A stretch of 64,000 bases of DNA from Meconema thalassinum (Eukaryota; Arthropoda; Insecta; Orthoptera; Tettigoniidae), in assembly GCA_946902985.2 (NCBI GenBank), contig OX336389.2:1009453441-1009517440 (forward strand), given 5' to 3'. This document shows, piece by piece, positions 45,835 through 59,082 of the stretch; within the stretch, counting starts at the first letter, position 1, and each line of letters opens with the position of its first letter. The notes under the pieces are model-generated. The model was not told the origin of the DNA. It did no database searches and saw only the letters and a program-made list of their open reading frames with translations. The position numbers were made by a program, and so were the translations under genes.

Positions 45835-46086
45835 TATCTTGTGGTGCCGAAACCCGGGAACTAGTTTCACTTTATTTAAACTTAAATCATCTTGGAGAGC
45901 ACGTTGCTTCATAGTAATACCTGGTCTAATACTGTGTCTGACTTTTCGCAGCTATTACGGAGTCCATCAAAGTGGAAAAGGTGCAGGACCCTGACGAGAA
46001 GCCGCAGCCCTCTATTGTCAAGCCTGACGTCTCCTTGCCGCCAGCAAGTTCTCTGGAGGTAGGGGGTGAGTACTTCGGTCTCCACC

Positions 46087-47436
46087 ATGGCCAAGGTTGA
46101 AAAGTTATTAGGTACTCGTGCCCTTTTAGAAAAGAAACACTATAGATTTCGCTCTTTCTTAAGCGAAAAAAATCTTAGATGATCATAATTTAGGCATCCT
46201 TAACGAAAGGTTCAAAACCTACCAATCTAACTTCACGTCTGATGACACTTTGCAAATAGAGATTGAGCTCCTCGACTCAATTCGTGAGCAGGATCGAGCT
46301 GAGGTGGAGGACAGCTACTATGAAGGCTTTGCTGAAGCCGAGAATTTAATCAAAACATTAACTATAAAGCATAGGGACCAACCTGTCACTCCCTCTAAAC
46401 CAATCTTACCCCGGATATCCTTGCCAACCTTTTCTGGCAATGAGAAGGAATGGGATTCCTTCGAGGAACTGGACATTTCATTAGTGCATAATGATTCTGC
46501 CATACCTGAGATTCAGAAGTTTCATTATTTGAAATCTACATTGCAAGGCCCCCCCCGCTTAAGCTGATAGACGCACTTCCTCTCACCTCAGGTAATTATT
46601 CTGTTGCTTTCAATTTGCTGCAACAACGTTTTGGTAACCCTAAGATTCGCATCCGCAGGCATATTACTGCTCTATTTAACCTTCCTTCATGTCGCCCAGA
46701 CAATCTTCTTTCTATACGTCAGTTAGGTGATACTGTCGAGTTTCATGTTCGAGCTCTCGAGCACTTAAAGCAATCAGTTCAGCATTGGGACTTGTTTCTG
46801 ATATATCTCACTACTTCCAAGTTCGATTCTCAAACTTTAAAGGCATGGGAATCAGAGTTAGTAGATCAGCCTGATCCCACATTTCAAACTTTAGTCACGT
46901 TTATCAAAAATCGTTGTCAAATACTTTCCGCCGTTGCTCAACAATCTGAGCTACCTAGCTCAAGCAAAGGTGCTATCAGTAAAACCTCTTCTAATAAGAA
47001 ATCTGTCCGCTCTCAGGTACTTACAGTTCAGAGTACTGTACACACCTGCTTTCTCTGCAACAATTTGCATCCGCTCTACACTTGTTCTGTGTTCAAAGTC
47101 ATGACTGTCGATGAACGTAGGAAAGCTGTTGCCGAGCACAAATGTTGTTATAATTGTTTGTCTACCAAACATGCAGTTTCAAACTGTTCATCTAAAGGTG
47201 TCTGCACACATTGCAAACTGCGCCACCATTCTTCGTTACACCAGTTTGAAAAACCCCAAAATAAGCCTTTGGAAAGCGTTGTTTCTACGACTTCTCAATC
47301 CGACGTGGCATCCAGTAGTAAGTCGTACCTTACTTCTGGCACTCATACTGACTATAGCGCTCACTCGTATAGACAGACTGCTAATTCTTGGCGAAGTACT
47401 CAGGTTTTGTTATCCACGGTGAGACTTCAGGTCTAA
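46087..47436 (+). pseudogene. BEL gag, broken
   Basis: The likely start is ATG 46087 (MAKVEKLLGTRALLEKKHYR). The frame shifts near 46170 and continues as 'TLQIEIELLDSIREQD'. 'RISLPTFSGNEKEWDSFEEL' and 'FHYLKSTLQG' are the conserved BEL gag block. A second shift falls in a C8 run near 46548, after which 'LLQQRFGNPKIRIRRHITAL' continues. Two Cys/His knuckle-like clusters follow: CCYNCLSTKHAVSNC and CTHCKLRHHSSLH (about 47150-47240). The TAA at 47434-47436 is an in-frame nonsense change before the protease. Confidence 0.82.
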
Positions 47437-50400
47437 GACTCTAAGGGCAAATGGCATTCTGTCCGAGCTCTTCTCGACAATGCTGCCACACACGATTTCA
47501 TAACCTCTTCTTTGGTTAAGAAATTAAACTTAACGCCTAATACTACTTCGATAGAAATATCTGGTATCAATAACAGTAAGTCTACTTCCTTACAGTTCGT
47601 AAAGCTCAATATTAAGGATTCGGTGCAATCTGGCACTAACTTTAGTTTAGTCATTCATTTTCTATTGATACTTGGCATTTCCCCTCTGATCCGAAATTAG
47701 CAGATCCCTACTTTCATCAGAGTGCTCCAGTTGACATTTTGCTAGGTGCTAATGTCTTTTGGAAAAATTTGCTTCCCTCTAGAATTAATATAACTTCTAG
47801 CATCTACGCCCACCATACCAGGTTCGGTTGGTTGGTCACGGGTCATATCCCTCTTGCCACTGTGCAGTCTTCATCTTTATGTCACTTAACTCACGTTGAG
47901 TTGGACAACAATTTGGAAAAGTTTTGGAAAATTGAGTCTATCGATTCCACCCCTTCTTCTTCCACTGAAGACGACTTTTGCGAACAGCTTTCTCTCTCCA
48001 CTACCACTCGCAACCCAGATGGTAGATTTGTGGTTACTATGCCTCGTATTTCATCTCCCCCAGTTTTAAAGGATTCACATCCTCGCGCTCTTAAGGCTTT
48101 GTTGGCTGTGGAAAATCAGTTGAAACAAGATTCTTCAGCCAAAGCTCAATACATTGACTTTATGGAAGACTACAAAGCCTCTGGTCACATGGAAGTCCTT
48201 CATAAACAAAACATCTCTGAAGATAGTGTTTATTTGAATCATCACCCTGTTTGGAAGAACCATTCCACAAGGGAAAACATTCGAGTCGTTTTCAATGGTT
48301 CCGCTCCAGATTCTAATGGTATTTCATTGAACGATACCTTACTTACCGGTCCCACCATTCAGTCTGATCTTTCTTCCGTTCTGTTAAACTTTCGATTGTT
48401 CCCTGTTGGTGTGATCGCCGGTATTAAACAAATGTATAGGCAAATTTTGATCAACTCTGAACAGCAAAATCTGCAACAAATTCTTTGGCCAAACCTATTA
48501 AGATCTTCAAATTAAAAACTGTCACATATGGTCTGAAACCACCTGCTTTCTTGGCCATCCGCACTTTAAAGCATCTCGCCGACCAAGACTCTAACCTCTT
48601 TTCCGTTGATATCTCAAATCTCCTCAAAAAATCTTTTTATGTGGATGATTTTCTTCAGTCCTTTAGCTCTCCTTCTGAAGCACTTGAACACTCACTTGAT
48701 CTCCAAGCATTGCTACAAGGAGGAGGTTTCTTACTTCACAAATTGAATTCTAATTCTCAAGAAGTACTATCTAAGCTCTTGTCCAAAGGTAACACTGATA
48801 CACCAGTCGAGCTCTTACATACCACTGATTCCACCAAAGTTTTATGACTTCACTGGTATCCCGTATCAGATTCTTTCTTCTATCAAGTCAGCTTGTCTCC
48901 TATTCTTCCTCAAACTAAGCGACAAGTTCTTTCAGAGATCGCCAAAATCTACGACACCCTTCAATTTCTAGCTCCGATCATAGTCAAAGCTAAGATGTTT
49001 ATGCAGGAATTATGGTCTCTCAAAACGGATTGGGATGATCCTATCCCTCCTTCTCTCTTGGAAAGATGGCTTTCCTTCCGCACTCATCTTCTTGATCTGT
49101 CTGTCATAGACATCCCTAGGGTTCTTATCCCAACTTCATTTTCTGCTAATCTAGAGCTGCATCTGTTTGCAGATAGCTCTGTGAAAGCTTATGGATGTTG
49201 CGCTTGTGTGGTCTGTCGTAACACTCCTTCTTCATTCTCTAATTTAATTTGTACCAAGTCAAAGGTAGCTTCTTTGAAAACAGTATCATTGCCTCGCTTA
49301 GAGTTGTGCGCTGCCCTGCTCACAGCCGAATTATCTCAATAGCTTGTCCCCAATCTCAACTGTCATTTCAGTCATATCTACTACTGCACTGACTCCGCCA
49401 TCGCTTTAGCTTGGATCTCTAAGCCCCCCACGCATTGGCAATCTTTTGTCGCCAATAGGGTGGAAAAAATCCAAACTCTATCCGCATCTTCTCAATGGAA
49501 ACATGTCTCGGGTGAGGAGAACCCAGCAGACATAATTTCTTGTGGATGCCTTCCACACCAGCTAGTCAAATCTAGTCTTTTCTGGCATGGTCCAACTTGG
49601 TTGTTGCAAGAACCCTCCTTTTGGCCAGCCCTATTTTCTTCGGCTTTAACGAATGTTCCTGAAACTCGTAAAAAAAGGGAAGGAAGATTGTAGTTTTACG
49701 TGACCGTGAATCTTGTGATTATGAGCCACGGGACCTCCTTTTTACGTGGAATCCGAACCACAGGACATGGCATTTCACTTGGAAAATCTCACATGCATTG
49801 ACCGGGAATCGAACCCGGACCGCCTTGGTGAGAGGCATACAGCTAGACCGCTGAGCCACCACGCCCCATTGAAACTCGTAAAGTCGCCTCTTCTCTTGTA
49901 ACCACGGTTACCCCTTCATTGCTTGAAAGATATTCTTCTTTTCTAAAGCTAGTTCGTGTTGTTGCCTACTTGCTTCGTTGGAAATATTTTGTGTTAGAAA
50001 AACCATTGTTTCCTCAAGCTTTTCATTCAGCTGTTGAATTACAATCTGCTACTACCACAATCTTATTGCTCACGCAGCAAGAATTTTTTCTGATGAAATT
50101 AATACTCTATCTAAGGGTCTACCCCTTAAAAAGCGGAATAGATTATTCGCTTTATGCCCCTTTCTTGATAATAACGGATTGTTAAGAGTAGGTGGTAGGT
50201 TATCTTTTTCTGATTAACCTGAAGATAAGAAACACCCCATAATTCTTCCTTCAAAGCATCACGTTACTAAATTGATCATAAGTCAATTTCACTATCAGCA
50301 CTTACATGTTGGTACACGCACTCTCTTGTGTTTACTTCGTGAGCATTACTGGCCCATCAATGGCTTGCACGAAGTCATCTCCGTTGTTAGAAAGTGTATT

Positions 50401-51383
50401 CTTTGCTTTAAGGCCAAACTTAAGTTTACTCAGCAACTTATGGCTGACCTTCCTTCGTTCCGTTCCGCTCCCAGTAGACCATTTCTTCTAACTGGTATTG
50501 ATTACGCTGGTCCGTTCATATATCAAACCAACAGTCTAAAAGCTAAACACAAAATTCTTGCCAAGCTTTACATAGCACTTTTGTCTGCATGGTTACTGGT
50601 GCTATTCATCTTGAATTGGTCACCAATGCATCCACTTCATACTTTCTTTCTGCTTTTCCTCGCTTTGTTGCTAGAAGAGGAATTCCCTCTGAGGTTTTCT
50701 CTGACAACGCCAGAAACTTTCTTGGTGCTTCTCAACAATGGCAAAAGGCACTCTGCTCTCGTTCTGCCAGCGAGCAACTTTCTAACTACGCTCATTTAAA
50801 AGGCTTTAAATGGCATTTCATACCCCCATACGCTCCTCATCATGGAGGGAGATGGGAAGCTTGTGTCAAATTAACTTAAGCCCATCTCAGAACTATAAGA
50901 AACTCTATCCTGTCGTTTGAAGAATTTAATTCTTTCATCAATCTTATCGAAGGCACTGTCAACTCCCGTCCCTTGTCTCCTGTGTCTAACGACCCCTCCG
51001 ATCTGCTTCCTTTAACCCCTGGTCATTTCTTAATAGGTAGCTCCTTAAATGCTCCGCCACCTGTCATCGACCGCAAGCTCGATATTTCTTTGCCCATTCT
51101 CTGGAAAAGAGTCGAAGCTCTTAGGGATAGATTTTGGAAATGGTGGAGGCTGGAGTATTTGAACTTACTTCAGAGGAGAGGGAAGTGGCAGCTCGCTCAA
51201 CCAAACCACAAGGAGGGAGATTTGATTCTCCTTAGAGAATCCAGTCCTCCTCTTGTTTGGCACACCGGAAGAGTAGTTAGGTGCTACACCGGTCGTGAAA
51301 ACAGAGTTAGGGTGGTGAAATTAATCACTCCATTTGGACAGTGTGTTCGTCCAATTTCTTCTGTTGCTCCTTTACGACTCTAG
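47437..51383 (+). pseudogene. BEL pol: protease, RT, RNase H, integrase; broken
   Basis: Protease: 'VRALLDNAATHDFITSSLVK', with DSG changed to DNA. RT: 'VDILLGANVFW', 'NIRVVFNGSAPDSNGISLND', 'MYRQILINSEQQNLQQILW', and catalytic YVDD in 'KSFYVDDFLQSF' (about 48634). RNase H: 'LELHLFADSSVKAYGCCACV', 'SLPRLELCAALLTAELSQ'. Integrase: 'HVGTRTLLCLLREHYWPING', D in LTGIDYAGPF, D in VFSDNARNFLG, E in GGRWEACVKL. The C-terminus is 'LTPGHFLIGSSL' to 'RPISSVAPLRL'. Lesions include shifts near 47660, 48490, 50150 and 50590, stops at 48845, 49340 and 50878, and a SINE at 49673. Confidence 0.87.
49673..49869 (-). mobile_element. tRNA-derived SINE in BEL pol
   Basis: The 197-bp insert is flanked by tgaaactcgtaaa at 49660-49672 and 49870-49882. 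On the minus strand the head reads 'ggggcgtggtggctcagcgg' with B box gggttcgattccc. The sense-strand BEL frame resumes after it. Confidence 0.9.
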
Positions 51384-52625
51384 TCCTTTTTTTTTGTGTT
51401 CTCTTTCTTGTTTTTTCTTGTTGCCCCTCTGGCAGTATGTTCGCATTTGCGAATTATTAACTGGTTAATTTTTGTAGATTTTTGTTATGGCAAAAGTCAG
51501 ACTAGTATTTGATTTCTTAACCTCATTTTTCGTCACCACGTGTTCGTGACAAATATCCTTTATTTCACTTTCTTGTTAAATTCAATTATATTTAAAATTA
51601 TTTTCATACCCACCTGTTGTGTTACAATATATTTTTCGCCTTTAAGACATTTCTCCACGTGTTAATTAGGTCACCTTTCTGATACCGCGTGGTATCATGG
51701 ACTGTCCAGCTGACCTCAGTTTGGTTCGCGCTCATTGGCCGTCTCCATGACATGGCCGCTCTCTGCCAATCAGCACGCTTCTTCCTAGACAGTTGGGACT
51801 CGCCAATGGCCGGTCATCGAATATTCTGGTCTCTTGTGCTGCCTGCTATTTAAGCTGCAGACCGACACATCTTCTGTGTGATTTCTCCGTTGGTATTGCA
51901 CCAACCACCCGTCTTGAGCACCGGACGCTAAACTTCATGATTGTAAAATTTCGCATCGTAATTCTGCATCAAGAAGTGTTAACTTAACCTTCGCCATGTC
52001 GTCCAAGACATGTTTAAAATAATCCAACTTGGATTGAAATTTAACGTGTTCCTGCAACACAAACTTAAGTATACATCTTCGTGTACTAAGGAAATCTACT
52101 CCGAATTAAGTGAATATTGTCACTTCATCTTTATAATAGCTAAGGTCTACCTTACTATTCTGCGAGTGTACTTCAGCTCCGTCAAATACTTTTGTGAAAG
52201 AAACCACAACTGGAAACGAACTTTCACAAGTGTTCTACGCACGTGTGGAATGTTAACCACACCCTTTCAAGTTAAGTGCTTTTGCGCACGCAATCTCGAA
52301 CTAGACATAACCTATGTCTTCTTTGTGTTACGCCAATATGGATTGTCGCCAGCATTTTACAAAGTTAAGTACTCAGATGTATTTAATATTTTGTTATGCT
52401 TATTCTAAAGCAGACCTGTATCTGCCATTGCGCTGTTCTTATACACTACGCATTACGCTGTTCTTTCTGTTTTCATGTTAGTCTCATACAAGCATGGTTT
52501 TAGAAGATTCCTCAATTATGATATCTGTGTGATCTTCTCTCCATTCCCCACTGGGCGGAATAACATACCAGCTTACTTTAGACATTTTTATGTTTTTTGT
52601 GAGAACAATCTCAGTATTGCTTATG

Positions 52626-54628
52626 ACTTTTAATGACTATTTTCCGGAAATTCCACAAAAATTAATAAACAAATCACAGGTAAATACACTAAATTCTAAT
52701 AATAAAATAAATATATGCAGTGATTCTTTATTTATAAATCATGTCACAAGTGAAGAGGTAAGAATAGTTATAAAAGAGCTAAAAAATAAATTGTGCTGGC
52801 ATTGATGGCATCCCTGATGCAATTTTAAAGAAATGTGCAGAAAATATAATAAATCCACTTACGCACTTAATAAACAGTTCAATTCTCTCAGGAACTTACC
52901 CGGATATTTTGAAGTTATCAAAAGTAATTCCAGTGCACAAAAACGGTTCAAAAGATGAATTAGATAACTATCGTCCTATTACCTTACCAACTGGTATTGC
53001 AAAAATTGTGGAAAAAATTATGTATAAGAGACTGATAAGTTTCATAGAAAAAAATAAAATATTATCAAACTCACAACATGGATTTAGAACGGAAAAATCT
53101 ACACAGACAGCAATTTACGAATGTAGTAATAGTATACTGAAATTAATTGACAATAAGGAACATGTAACTGGCCTATTCTTGGATTTATCGAAAGCATTTG
53201 ATGTTGTTGACCATAAAATCCTCCTTACCAAACTAAATCAATATGGTGTTAGAGGTCTAGCTAATAAATGGATAGAGTCTTACTTAACAAGGCGTAAACA
53301 AATAGTAAGCTTGAGACACAAGGATGATGGAACCAAATTACTTAATGAAACATTGTCCAATGAGGGAATTATTGAATTTGGAGTACCCCAGGGATCGGTT
53401 TTGGGCCCACTACTCTTTCTTCTATATATCAATGATATAACACAGAACGTTCATTCACATAAGGAAATTTTGTTTGCGGACGATACAACACTCGTAATAA
53501 AAGGTGAAACTAAACAGGTCATACAGCAGTCTGCTGACTCCGTTACAGGAGAGTTAACCAAATGGTCACAAGATAATCGCCTCATAATAAACTATAAAAA
53601 GACAGTATGTCTAAATTTCCACACTATACAGAATAGGAATCCTGCGATGCCCAATATAACATTAAATGGTCATCAAATAGAAAATAAATCAGAAACAAAG
53701 TTTTTAGGTCTATGGATACAACAAGACTTGAAATGGAATAAACATATACAATATCTGAATACTAAACTGAACTCGATGTGCTTTGCGTTACGTATTTTGA
53801 AAACCTGCACTAGCATGCACACATTAAGAAATACTTATTTTGCTTATTTCCATTCATACTTAAGATATGGGATCATATTTTGGGGTATGTCGCCAGATGT
53901 ACTAAGCACGTTTAGGATACAAAAGAGGGCGATTAGAATTATGGCAAATGTAAACTCTAGAGAATCATGTAGACCTCTGTTTAAAGATTTAAACATTCTC
54001 CCACTGCCCTGCATATATATCTTTGAAAGTATTATGTTTTTTAAAAAGAATTTAATGAATAAAGATGTTTTTCTTAAAACAAACAGTGATGTTCATAGGC
54101 ATAACACAAGACAAAATCAAAACATTCATATTTCACACACACACACAAGCATATATCAAAAAGGAACTTTTCACACTGGAGTTAAATTATACAATAAACT
54201 ACCCCAGTATATAAAACTGGCCCCAAAAATAAAAACCTTTGATAGAATGTTGAAAGCTTATCTGCAGTGCCATTGTTTTTACTCAGTAGTTGAATATTTT
54301 AGCGTATAGGAGTGATGGAATCTATAACTATATTTTACTTTTTTAATTTAATTTTAATACCTAGCTGTATGTTGTTGTATTTATAGAATTAAGTTTTCAT
54401 ATTATGATAATAGAGTGAGGTGTAAATAGTAGTGCAATAAGATTATATCTATTAAGATTTGCTATTATAATAAGTTAAATAGTTATAATATTAGTAATAT
54501 ATACCTGTTAGTTCTTTTATTTTATAGATGTAAATTCTGACGTGTCCTATATCAAAAATGTATTGAATGCATGTATTTGATCAAATGGAATTAATAAAAA
54601 TCTATCTATCTATCTATCTATCTATCTA
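52626..54628 (+). mobile_element. 5'-truncated CR1-like LINE inside the BEL 3' LTR
   Basis: The 2.0-kb insert begins within ORF2 ('acttttaatgactattttcc') and ends with aataaaaa(tcta)n. The same family starts at about 63790 in the plus-strand LINE at the right edge. The target duplication is short or absent ('tatg' at most). Confidence 0.88.
52640..54309 (+). pseudogene. CR1-like LINE reverse transcriptase, near-complete
   Basis: After a frameshift near 52795, one frame of about 500 codons runs to 54309. Blocks: 'KVIPVHKNGSKDELDNYRPI', 'QHGFRTEKSTQTAIYECSNS', 'VTGLFLDLSKAFDVVDHKIL', 'EFGVPQGSVLGPLLFLLYIN', catalytic 'EILFADDTTLVIKG', 'ETKFLGLWIQQDLKWNKHIQ' and 'YLRYGIIFWGMS'. The C-terminus has 'FHTGVKLYNKLPQYIKLAPK'. 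The active-site FADD is intact. The endonuclease is missing, so the copy cannot insert by itself. Confidence 0.87.
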
Positions 54629-54630
54629 TG
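54598..54630 (+). repeat. (TCTA)n microsatellite tail
   Basis: Seven TCTA units form the 3' tail of the LINE, directly before the resumed LTR. Confidence 0.95.
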
Positions 54631-55472
54631 CATTGCACTTTGCCTGTGCAGCTTCTCTTTCATGGTTCACTTTCAGGTTATAGGCTACTTGCCCACCTGT
54701 TTCTGCCATTTCACCTTCTCAGTAAATCTTGTATGCAGTTCACATATTCTGTTTCTGCCATTACATTATTTCATTTGCAAGTTATTCTGTTGCATCTTGG
54801 CAGCTGCTCCAATATTACAATTCTTATAGGGTACTGCAGGACTGAGCCCCTGTCAGCTACTGGCCCCCTAAATAGGTCATGTCTTTTTGGATAACTTCTC
54901 TAGTTTCCCCTTTTTTTTCTTTTCCGGTATGACAGGATTTGCTCCCTGTCAGCCAAACCAAAGCCGCGACACTAATTCTCATTTTTGCAAGGGAAACTTA
55001 ATTCTTGTTGTAAGGAATTTACACATTCTTAAGATTTGTAACTTTAATTTAGTTATGTTTAAGGCACTAGCCTTGTTTATTGCTAAACGCAATCTTGTAA
55101 AGAAAATTGTTCACTTGTTTATTGAACTGAATATATATTTATGTTAAAGGTACTTTCTCTCTCTCTTTCTTTGGTTTTGTCTTTTCTCTTATCATGTTCC
55201 ATTCCACATACTTTAAAGCTCAACCTTTACTAATTCCGAACTCACTCAGAATTCACTCTGAAAATGGAGACCTTTAATTGGTCGATCCAATGGTGTTACC
55301 ATTACACCACCCAGGAAGAAAAGTCTGAAGGTAACATAAATTGATGAATAAGGGCATATGCCTATTAGTAAAGTTGATAATATATCTAAGATTTTTTAGA
55401 CCAAGGTCCCTTAAGACGATAACCACTTAGGATTTTTAAGCTGATACATAACTTATTTGATGTATTAAGATG

Positions 55473-58067
55473 CATAGAATTTTCCCCACAATATTTTCAT
55501 AGTTTTCCTCTTAAATACTGACACAGTTGGTGCACTTTTTACTTCGTCAGGAAGTTTATTATATGACTGTGATGCAGAGAACTTGAAACTATTTCTATCG
55601 TATTTAGAAGAGTGAATTATATATATATAAGGCTACGTCCTTTGCATGCCTAGTTCCATAAGAATGATTGTCCGAGTTGAAGATGTAGGGAGAGCTATAG
55701 AGTAATGTGTTGTGTTTAATCTTGTATATTAGTATAGCTGCTTGGAGCTCTGCGCTTATGCTGAGGGTTAGAATTTTACTTCTGATGTACAGATCTTTTA
55801 CTGGAGTGTAGTAAGGAAGGTTAAATATATTTCTAATAGCCCTATTCTGAATAGTCATAAAATCATTCAGTGTGGATTTTCTGCAGTGAGCCCAAATAAC
55901 ATTTAAATATTGGAGCTTGCTATATACAAGTGAATAGTAGATTTGTTTTACAAGGTTTAGGGGAATAAGATACCGAAGTTTCTTTAGGATCCCTACTATA
56001 GGGGAGAGTTTCTTAGCAATTCGTTCAACGTGTTCAATCCAGATCAGGTGTTTGTCGATGATTGGACCTAAATACTTTGCCTGATTAACTTATTTCATTT
56101 CAATATTATTTACATATATTTTGTCATGTGTAATTTCTTTCATGCTTTGCTTTGAAATTACCATGTAATTGGTCTTCTGTAGGGTCATTGTTAATTTATT
56201 GGCCTGGAACCATTGTGAGAGAGTATTTATATCTTGTTGCACATTTTGTAAGATTTCAGTTATGTCTTTCCCAGTGTAGAAGATATTTGTATTATCTGCA
56301 TACAATTAGATTTGCCCTCTCAAATTACATTCCACAATATCATTTATATAAATTATGAATAATGTAGGTCCAAGTATAGATCCGTGTGGAACTCCATGGG
56401 TTATATATTTTCCCGAACTTATGCATTTATTCAAAGCTACATGCTGCTTTCTTCCAATAAGGTAGCTTTCGAACCATTTTAGAGCTATACCTCGGACACC
56501 AGCATTTTCTAATTTTGATAACAGTATTTTTTGATCTACGGTATCAAAGGCTTTTGTGAGATAAATAAATAACCCAACTGCCATATTATTTTTGTCAATG
56601 GTTTCTTGTAGCATTGTAATGAGGTCAATAGTTGCTGCCTCAGTACTAGAATTTTCCCTGAATCCATATTGCATATTATGAAATAATGTATTCTTGTTCA
56701 GAAATGAAAGCAATCTTGTTTTTACCACTTCTTCCAGAATTTTTGAAACTACTGATAAAATAGAAAAGGTCTATAATCATTTGGATTTCTTTTGTCACCA
56801 CCCTTAAATATAGGAACTACTTTGTCCACTTTTAAGTCATATGGTATCATGCCAGTAACTAAGGACTCAATCATTTCAACCAAGATTTTAATAAATGATT
56901 GTATATTGTCTTTAATGAAATTTGTCTTTATCCTATCTAAACCACAGCTCTCTTTATTCTTTAAATTTGTGATGATGGACTTGCCCTCTGCTTCATCTGT
57001 TGGATATAAGTTGAGGGAATTTGACTGCTTGTGGTCCTTACTAAGGATTTCCTTCTGTTCAGGAATAGTTTTTGCTAGACTTCCGGCAATGTTTGTGAAG
57101 AAAAAGTTAAATGAATCAAATAGCTCTTGATTGTCTGTGATTATTTTGTTGTCTATTTCAAGTGAAGTGCATGTCTCGACTGTTGGTTTTTTGTTGTGTA
57201 TGATTTCGTTGACAGTCTCCCAAGTTTTATTGGAATTGTTTCCAAATGTTCTGAACATTTCTGAGTAGTAATTTGCCTTTAGTCTTCTTTTTAAGTTTGT
57301 TACACTATTCCTGCATCTACAATATTCTTGGTTGATATCATTATTATTTTTGTGAAGGGGATTTTTGAGTTTTGCATGCAAGGTGTCTCGTTGTTTTATA
57401 AGTGTAAGGAGTTCAGCTGTGACCCATGGCAAGTTAGTAGTCTGTTCTTTATTGTTAGTATTGTTTGTTATTTTTTTCTTTTTTTGGCTATGCCTGTTCC
57501 TTAGATTCAATTGTTTGATGAAAGAGTTATATAGAAAGTTAACAGTACTGTCTGCATCATTATGGAAATCTGCGTTTATAGATATATTAGTTTCAGGAGT
57601 GTGTTGCCTATCCCAAGAGTTCTCGTGTGTTGTTGATGTTGTCGAGTTATGTGACGTGAGTGTACGAGCTGTAATTGGTCTTGGAAATATCAAGAATTAA
57701 TATACTGTGATCACAAGTACCATTGCTGACATTTGATATTTTATAACTTAATTCTGAATTGTTCAGTGACACGTGATCTATTAAGGTAGCTGCAGTGTCA
57801 CAAAGTCGTGTAGCATACTTAGTGTTACAATGTTTAAAACCATAGCATGCTATTAGATTTAGAAATTACCATCTTAATTGATCATCAGCTAGGATACCAA
57901 TGTTGATACCTCCGAAGAGATGCATATTTTATTGTTTATCTGGCTATGTATCTGTGTGATACATAAATACCCAAACCCCACCAACTTAGTTATCTCTAAG
58001 AGCAAACACGCTTGTGAAATTGTTGAAGTTATACAAATCTGCCTGATTATTTTTCACCCAGGTTTCT
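55473..58067 (-). pseudogene. CR1-like LINE ORF2 (endonuclease end, RT, C-terminus), broken
   Basis: From high to low coordinates: 'TETWVKNNQADLYNFNNF' (endonuclease), a linker frame 57693-56749 with 'NLPWVTAELLTLIKQRD', 'ESCGLDRIKTNFIKDN' and 'KVVPIFKGGDKRNPNDYRP'. Then 56728-56306 with 'YGFRENSSTEAATIDLITML', 'AFDTVDQKILLSKLENAGVR' and 'THGVPHGSILGPTLFIIYIN'. Then 56305-56090 with the catalytic region decayed to YADN, and finally 55858-55473 with 'NRAIRNIFNLPYYTPVKDLY' and 'SFKFSASQSYNKLPDEVKSA'. Several shifts and stops separate these pieces. The RT active site is lost (YADD to YADN). Confidence 0.8.
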
Positions 58068-58367
58068 GTAACTACCAGGGCCGGTCTTAGGGGTTTCAGC
58101 GCCCTGTGCGAAATTCGATTTTGCGTCCATCTGTGCGAGGGGGGTTGCTTAACATTGGCAAAAATTATGAGGTATCATAAAGAAGAATCATGAAAATATA
58201 AAGTAGAAAATGCAGGCACCGAGTTATCGGATGAAATTAAATAAAATGAACCTAAAGTACATTTACCCATTTACTATATTACTTGAACATGCTTTACTTG
58301 CGTTGTAGTAAGGGGATAGTCAAGGTAACATACAAAATATCGGCTGTACGCTCGCATGATGCAAAAA

Positions 58368-58698
58368 GGAAATGAAAATCCACAGCCTGCTTCCAGTCTC
58401 CGACCGGGTCAGGAATGGAATGAATGAAGCCCCCATCTAGCGGCGAGGATATGAACTGTGCCGGCTGCCGAGGCCTGACGCACTCCTCTGGGACAATGAT
58501 TAAATGAATGACACATGAAATGAAATGATGTGAAGAGTGTTGCTGGAATGACATTTTGACAGGGAAAACCGGAGGACCCAGAGAAAAACCTGTCTGCCTC
58601 CGTTTTGTCCAGAACAGATCTCACATGGAGTGACCGGGATTTGAACCACGGACCCAGCGTTGAGAGGCCGGCGTGCTGCCGCCTAAGCCACGGAGGCT
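58368..58698 (-). mobile_element. tRNA-derived SINE inside the hAT element
   Basis: It is flanked by tgatgcaaaaa at 58357-58367 and 58699-58709. The minus strand begins 'gcctccgtggcttaggcggc' and has the B-box-like 'ggttcaaatcc'. The length is 331 bp. Confidence 0.88.
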
Positions 58699-59082
58699 TG
58701 ATGCAAAAATTCTGGACTTTATTATCTAATAGGTGATGCGAAACATATTACAATAACTATTTTTTCAGTTGAGATGCAAAATGTCAACATAACAAAATCA
58801 CTGGAAAGGTAACTACAACGCAGTGCGAGGGTTTTTTGTGTTTGGTGGTAGGCATGGGCTCAAATGTTGCAGCTCAGAACATAGATCCATCCCACTTATG
58901 TCAGACTCATTATTTCCACTGGAAAACTGCTTTTGCAAGTTCAAGCAACGATCCTTGAGTGGACTACTATATTTAATAGACCCAGGCAGTACCTTTAGAT
59001 CGTACAAAAATCCCCATGTATCGGAATACTGAATATCTATGACTTCAGTCATAATTCTAAATTTCCCCGTATTGATTATGAT

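Larger units (their letters stand above)
43967..55309 (+). mobile_element. BEL/Pao LTR retrotransposon with LINE and SINE insertions
   Basis: Long direct repeats at 43967-45834 and 51438-55309 begin tgttcgcatttgcgaat and end ccattacacca. A primer-binding-site-like tggtgccgaaacccggga follows the left LTR. The internal region has gag (CCHC), protease, RT, RNase H, integrase and a C-terminal domain in BEL/Pao order. The right LTR holds a 2-kb LINE and pol holds a SINE. The LTRs differ by roughly 1-2% by eye, yet gag-pol has at least eight lesions. Target flanks are ccaag and ccagg, so the 5-bp duplication is imperfect or uncertain. Confidence 0.88.
51438..55309 (+). repeat. BEL 3' LTR, split by a CR1-like LINE
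   Basis: LTR sequence is at 51438-52625 and about 54629-55309. It aligns with the 5' LTR with few substitutions plus small length changes in homopolymers and the CT tract. The break falls after 'agtattgcttatg'; the LTR resumes at 'cattgcactttgcctgtgca'. Confidence 0.88.
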
